Translations under genes and position numbers: made by a program
Notes under the pieces: model-generated
What the model saw: only the letters and a program-made list of their open reading frames with translations
Databases searched by the model: none
What the model was told of the DNA's origin: nothing
From: Antedon bifida
Lineage: Eukaryota > Echinodermata > Crinoidea > Comatulida > Antedonidae
DNA: 64,000 nucleotides
Direction: 5' to 3'
Assembly: GCA_963402885.1 (NCBI GenBank)
Contig: OY727103.1
Location: 1,490,501-1,554,500, forward strand
Part shown: in pieces, positions 61,308-64,000 of the stretch
Position numbering within the stretch: the stretch's first letter is position 1
Layout: each line of letters begins with the position of its first letter

Positions 61308-63864
61308 CTAATGATACTTGATATTTGTACTGGCCATGATATCTTCAACTTTCAGTCGATTTAGAATTGGTTTGTAAATGTTTTTGCCTAGTGGAATCAT
61401 GACACCCTTCTCAACAATTTCACCTGAAAATAAAATGGTAGGAAAAAGTATAAAACATAAAACTGGCACCGGTTAAATACAAACATTTAGGACACCCCTA
61501 TTAAGGTGACAGTTTCCTGTGAAATGAGCAAGAGAATATATGGATATATACATCCAACTTAATTCAGGGAATCCCTTATTCAGGGAATCCCTTATTCAGG
61601 GAATCCCTTATTCAGAGAATCCCTTATTCAGAGAATCCCTTATTCAGGGTATCCCTTATTCAGGGTATCCCTTATTCAGGGTATCCCTTATTCAGGGTAT
61701 CCCTTATTCAGGGTATCCCTTATTCAGGGAATCCCTTATTCAGGGAATCCCTTATTCAGGGAGCCCCTTATTCAGGGAGTCCCTTATTCAGGGAATCCCT
61801 TATTCAGGGAATCCCTTATTCAGGGAATCCCTTATTCAGGGAGCCCCTTATTCAGGGAGCCCCTTATTCAGGGAGCCCCTTATTCAGGGAATCCCTTATT
61901 CAGGGAGCCCCTTATTCAGAGAATCCCTTATTCAGGGAATCCCTTATTCAGGGAGCCCCTTATTCAGGGAGCCCCTTATTCAGGGAATCCCTTATTCAGG
62001 GAATCCCTTATTCAGGGAGCCCCTTATTCAGGGAATCCCTTATTCAGGGAATCCCTTATTCAGGGAATCCCTTATTCAGGGAGCCCCTTATTCAGGGAAT
62101 CCCTTATTCAGGGAGCCCCTTATAGGGGTTCTAAAGATCATTAAGATACCAGATCATACAATACCTTCAAGAATCATCTTAGCCCCGATTGCAGCTGGGT
62201 ATCCAACAGTCTTTGCCATTGCTGAGAAGCCATAGGGATCACCGTACACAACAAGGGAGACCTCATGAGTCTCTCGGTTACCGTTACTCCATTCTACGCC
62301 AGCTTGATTACGCATTATTACTAAATCACGTTCTCCGTCCCCTGCAAATAATCAAACTATCAAATTATATCTGAATTTATTGTAACAAATATTTTTAAAA
62401 ATTGGAATGCTATCTAAGTACTCAACAGAGCGATCTAAGTACTCAACAAAGCGATCTAAGTATGGTATGCTAAATGACTGTGCTTACTGTATGCTAGCCT
62501 CTTGCTCAGATGGTTTGATAGACTCTGTAATAAGGATCCATTCCTCTCAGCAGGTGAGTCTGCAAGGAGGCCAAGTCTACAAAATAATGAACACAATTAT
62601 CAAGTAGTATAATTAACATAAATTAGTCTTTCAATGGTCATCTACAGGAGCTTAATATGGAGCTTGGTTAGTGGAAATACTCAGAATTATGAGAACAATC
62701 TTGATAAAATGCACAACATACTCATCTACTACATTAGCAGCATCTTCATCTTCTCCCAATTTCTCAAATACCATTTGTTTGAGAACGTTAGCACTGGTAC
62801 CGATGTCTTGTCCAAAATGAGCACACATTAACTCACGCTATGGAAATAATTTTATAATATAGAAATAAGTGTTTAGAATACCAACAATAAATTTCATATA
62901 CAACCAGTAATAAACCTTATAGTTACTTTACTTTCATGAGTACATTGTATCTGACATTGACAGTGTCCATTAGGACTATATATTCATTTTTCATATTTAA
63001 TCTGTAATTAGCAGATGACGTGAAATAAATCAATGTTTTGCTCTATTCTGACGTAATTTGTACTTTATACTAAGTACATTGAGAATACTTGGGCTGGACT
63101 CGAACACACAACCTCCAGATCACTAGTCTGGAGGTCTAGAAATAAATACCAATACTTATTATTTACCCAAGTAATTGCCGGAGCTTCTTCATGAAGTGCT
63201 GGATGTGGATTATCGTCAATGAGTCCAAGTTGGAATAGACCATTGGATGCATGACAGTATCCCTGTAAAGATATAACATAGAATGTCACATAGCAGAAAT
63301 GTGTAAATAGCCAATCAAGTTATCTTAAGTTTAAATAGACAATTGTATGGCAGTAACCTGCATAAAACAACATTGAATGGTCATAAAATGTGTAAATAGA
63401 CAAACAAGTTATCTTAGTTTAAATAGACAATTGTATGGCAGTAACCTGCATAAAAGCAACATTGAATGGTCATAAAATGTGTAAATAGACAAACAATTAA
63501 TCTCAGTTTAAATAGACACTAATTATTAACACTGTTAAAGATAAACATTGATTGTCTATGTTATGGAAAATACCCATATTAAATAGATAATGTCTTTAAT
63601 CAGAATTATCATATAGCTAATGCTGAAAACTTTACCTTGTATCGAAGTGAGCCTCGAATAAAGTTATCCACGGTTTGCACCCCATACGTGAAGACGTACT
63701 GAGTCGAGTCCCGGTTAGGATAGCCTTGTAGGTTGAACCCTGGTAAGAAGTTCATATCTTTGCTAGATTTCATCAGATGACCTGGTGGGATGTACACTTC
63801 TTTTTTGTTGCGTAAAAACTTGGCATCGCGCCCAAGACCGCTGAGAACACCGTACGGACTCCAG
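61308..63864 (-). CDS. AASS: AASS, alpha-aminoadipic semialdehyde synthase, C-terminal part
   Basis: Partial: the 5' exons are beyond the window. Exons, 5' to 3': 63864-63636, 63262-63167, 62837-62722, 62576-62488, 62341-62165, 61423-61308; phases agree, about 273 residues. This is the saccharopine dehydrogenase half of the bifunctional lysine-degrading enzyme (mitochondrial; saccharopine to aminoadipic semialdehyde plus glutamate). Family sequence: NLQGYPNRDSTQYVFTYGVQ, GSLRYKGYCHASNGLFQLGL, YGDPYGFSAMAKTVGYPAAI GAKMILEG, and the end KPILNRLKVEDIMAS. The stop TAG is at 61308-61310. The lysine-ketoglutarate reductase half is not visible, so a monofunctional enzyme is not strictly excluded. 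The last intron contains a large 16-bp minisatellite. Confidence 0.94.
61560..62124. repeat. 16-bp minisatellite in the last AASS intron
   Basis: About 35 copies of GGGAATCCCTTATTCA with two common variants (GGGTATCCC, GGGAGCCCC). Variants are clustered: GGGTATCCC units on the left, AATCCC and AGCCCC units mixed on the right. The unit contains a near-palindrome (GGGAATCCC). Sixteen is not a multiple of three, so three units make a 16-residue period and the frames stay open, giving a false 231-residue frame. Confidence 0.97.
63090..63142 (-). mobile_element. tRNA-like relic in an AASS intron
   Basis: The minus strand reads ACCTCCAGACTAGTGATCTGGAGGTTG (broken here as an anticodon-like hairpin, CCTCCAGA facing TCTGGAGG) followed by TGTTCGAGTCC, a B box. 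No matching acceptor stem was found, so a SINE fragment or tRNA pseudogene. Confidence 0.5.
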
Positions 63865-64000
63865 CTGATAATAACAAATTAGATTATTGCAATTTTAGGC
63901 ATACCATATTGAAAAAAAGACATCTGACCTATGACTTTAACCGGTAGACAATCACCATAACAACCAAGCACCAATACCTTCTTAATAATTAAACACTGGT

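Noticed and set aside
61540-62235. A 231-codon open frame on the + strand
   Set aside because: It is the 16-bp minisatellite translated; the period makes every frame repeat and stay open. It lies in the last AASS intron on the opposite strand and has no start context or splice support.

Overview
The window is AT-rich, intron-rich animal DNA with GT-AG splicing throughout, tRNA-derived SINEs, MITEs and many minisatellites. SRCR and Sushi domains on one membrane protein, a CARD plus death-domain adaptor, and frequent AGGCCTA-type motifs suggest a marine invertebrate deuterostome, most likely an echinoderm; that assignment is inference. I built the gene models by hand from open frames, splice signals and phase. 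Each complete model gives an intact frame once its exons are joined.

Layout: (1) 122-2875 (+), the 3' end of an SRCR-Sushi single-pass membrane receptor. (2) 3549-5187, a 47-bp satellite array split by a 1-kb insertion carrying two tRNA-like units. (3) 5876-6698 (-), a two-exon CRADD/RAIDD-like adaptor. (4) 7231-8183, a foldback DNA transposon with a 9-bp target duplication. (5) 9123-10242 (-), four identical tRNA-Pro(AGG) genes. (6) 12554-13519 (-), a PRAF2/ARL6IP5-like PRA1-family protein, head-to-head with (7) 14033-19565 (+), a 17-exon copine. (8) 21728-26794 (-) and 32534-40558 (-), two paralogous genes I cannot assign to any family, built from small exons that end in a YGIQE motif. Their 5' regions lie in a several-kilobase direct duplication (about 25650-31045 and 39360-46240). 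(9) 33292-36588, a DNA element full of CGTATACG palindromes inside an intron of the second of these genes. (10) 47139-53300 (-), a second copine with the same 17-exon structure, convergent with the first. (11) 54202-56130 (-), ALG10, head-to-head with (12) 57223-59826 (+), KIN (KIN17). (13) 61308-63864 (-), the C-terminal part of AASS, with a roughly 35-copy 16-bp minisatellite in its last intron.

The conserved genes have unrelated housekeeping roles: N-glycan precursor glucosylation, DNA/RNA binding, lysine catabolism, and calcium-dependent membrane binding. I see no shared pathway. The most distinctive part is the copine-bracketed block at 14-53 kb. It holds the two unassigned paralogs, whose duplicated promoter and intron DNA looks far more alike than their coding exons. 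At least ten copies of one short inverted-repeat MITE are scattered through introns and flanks, some directly against splice sites.
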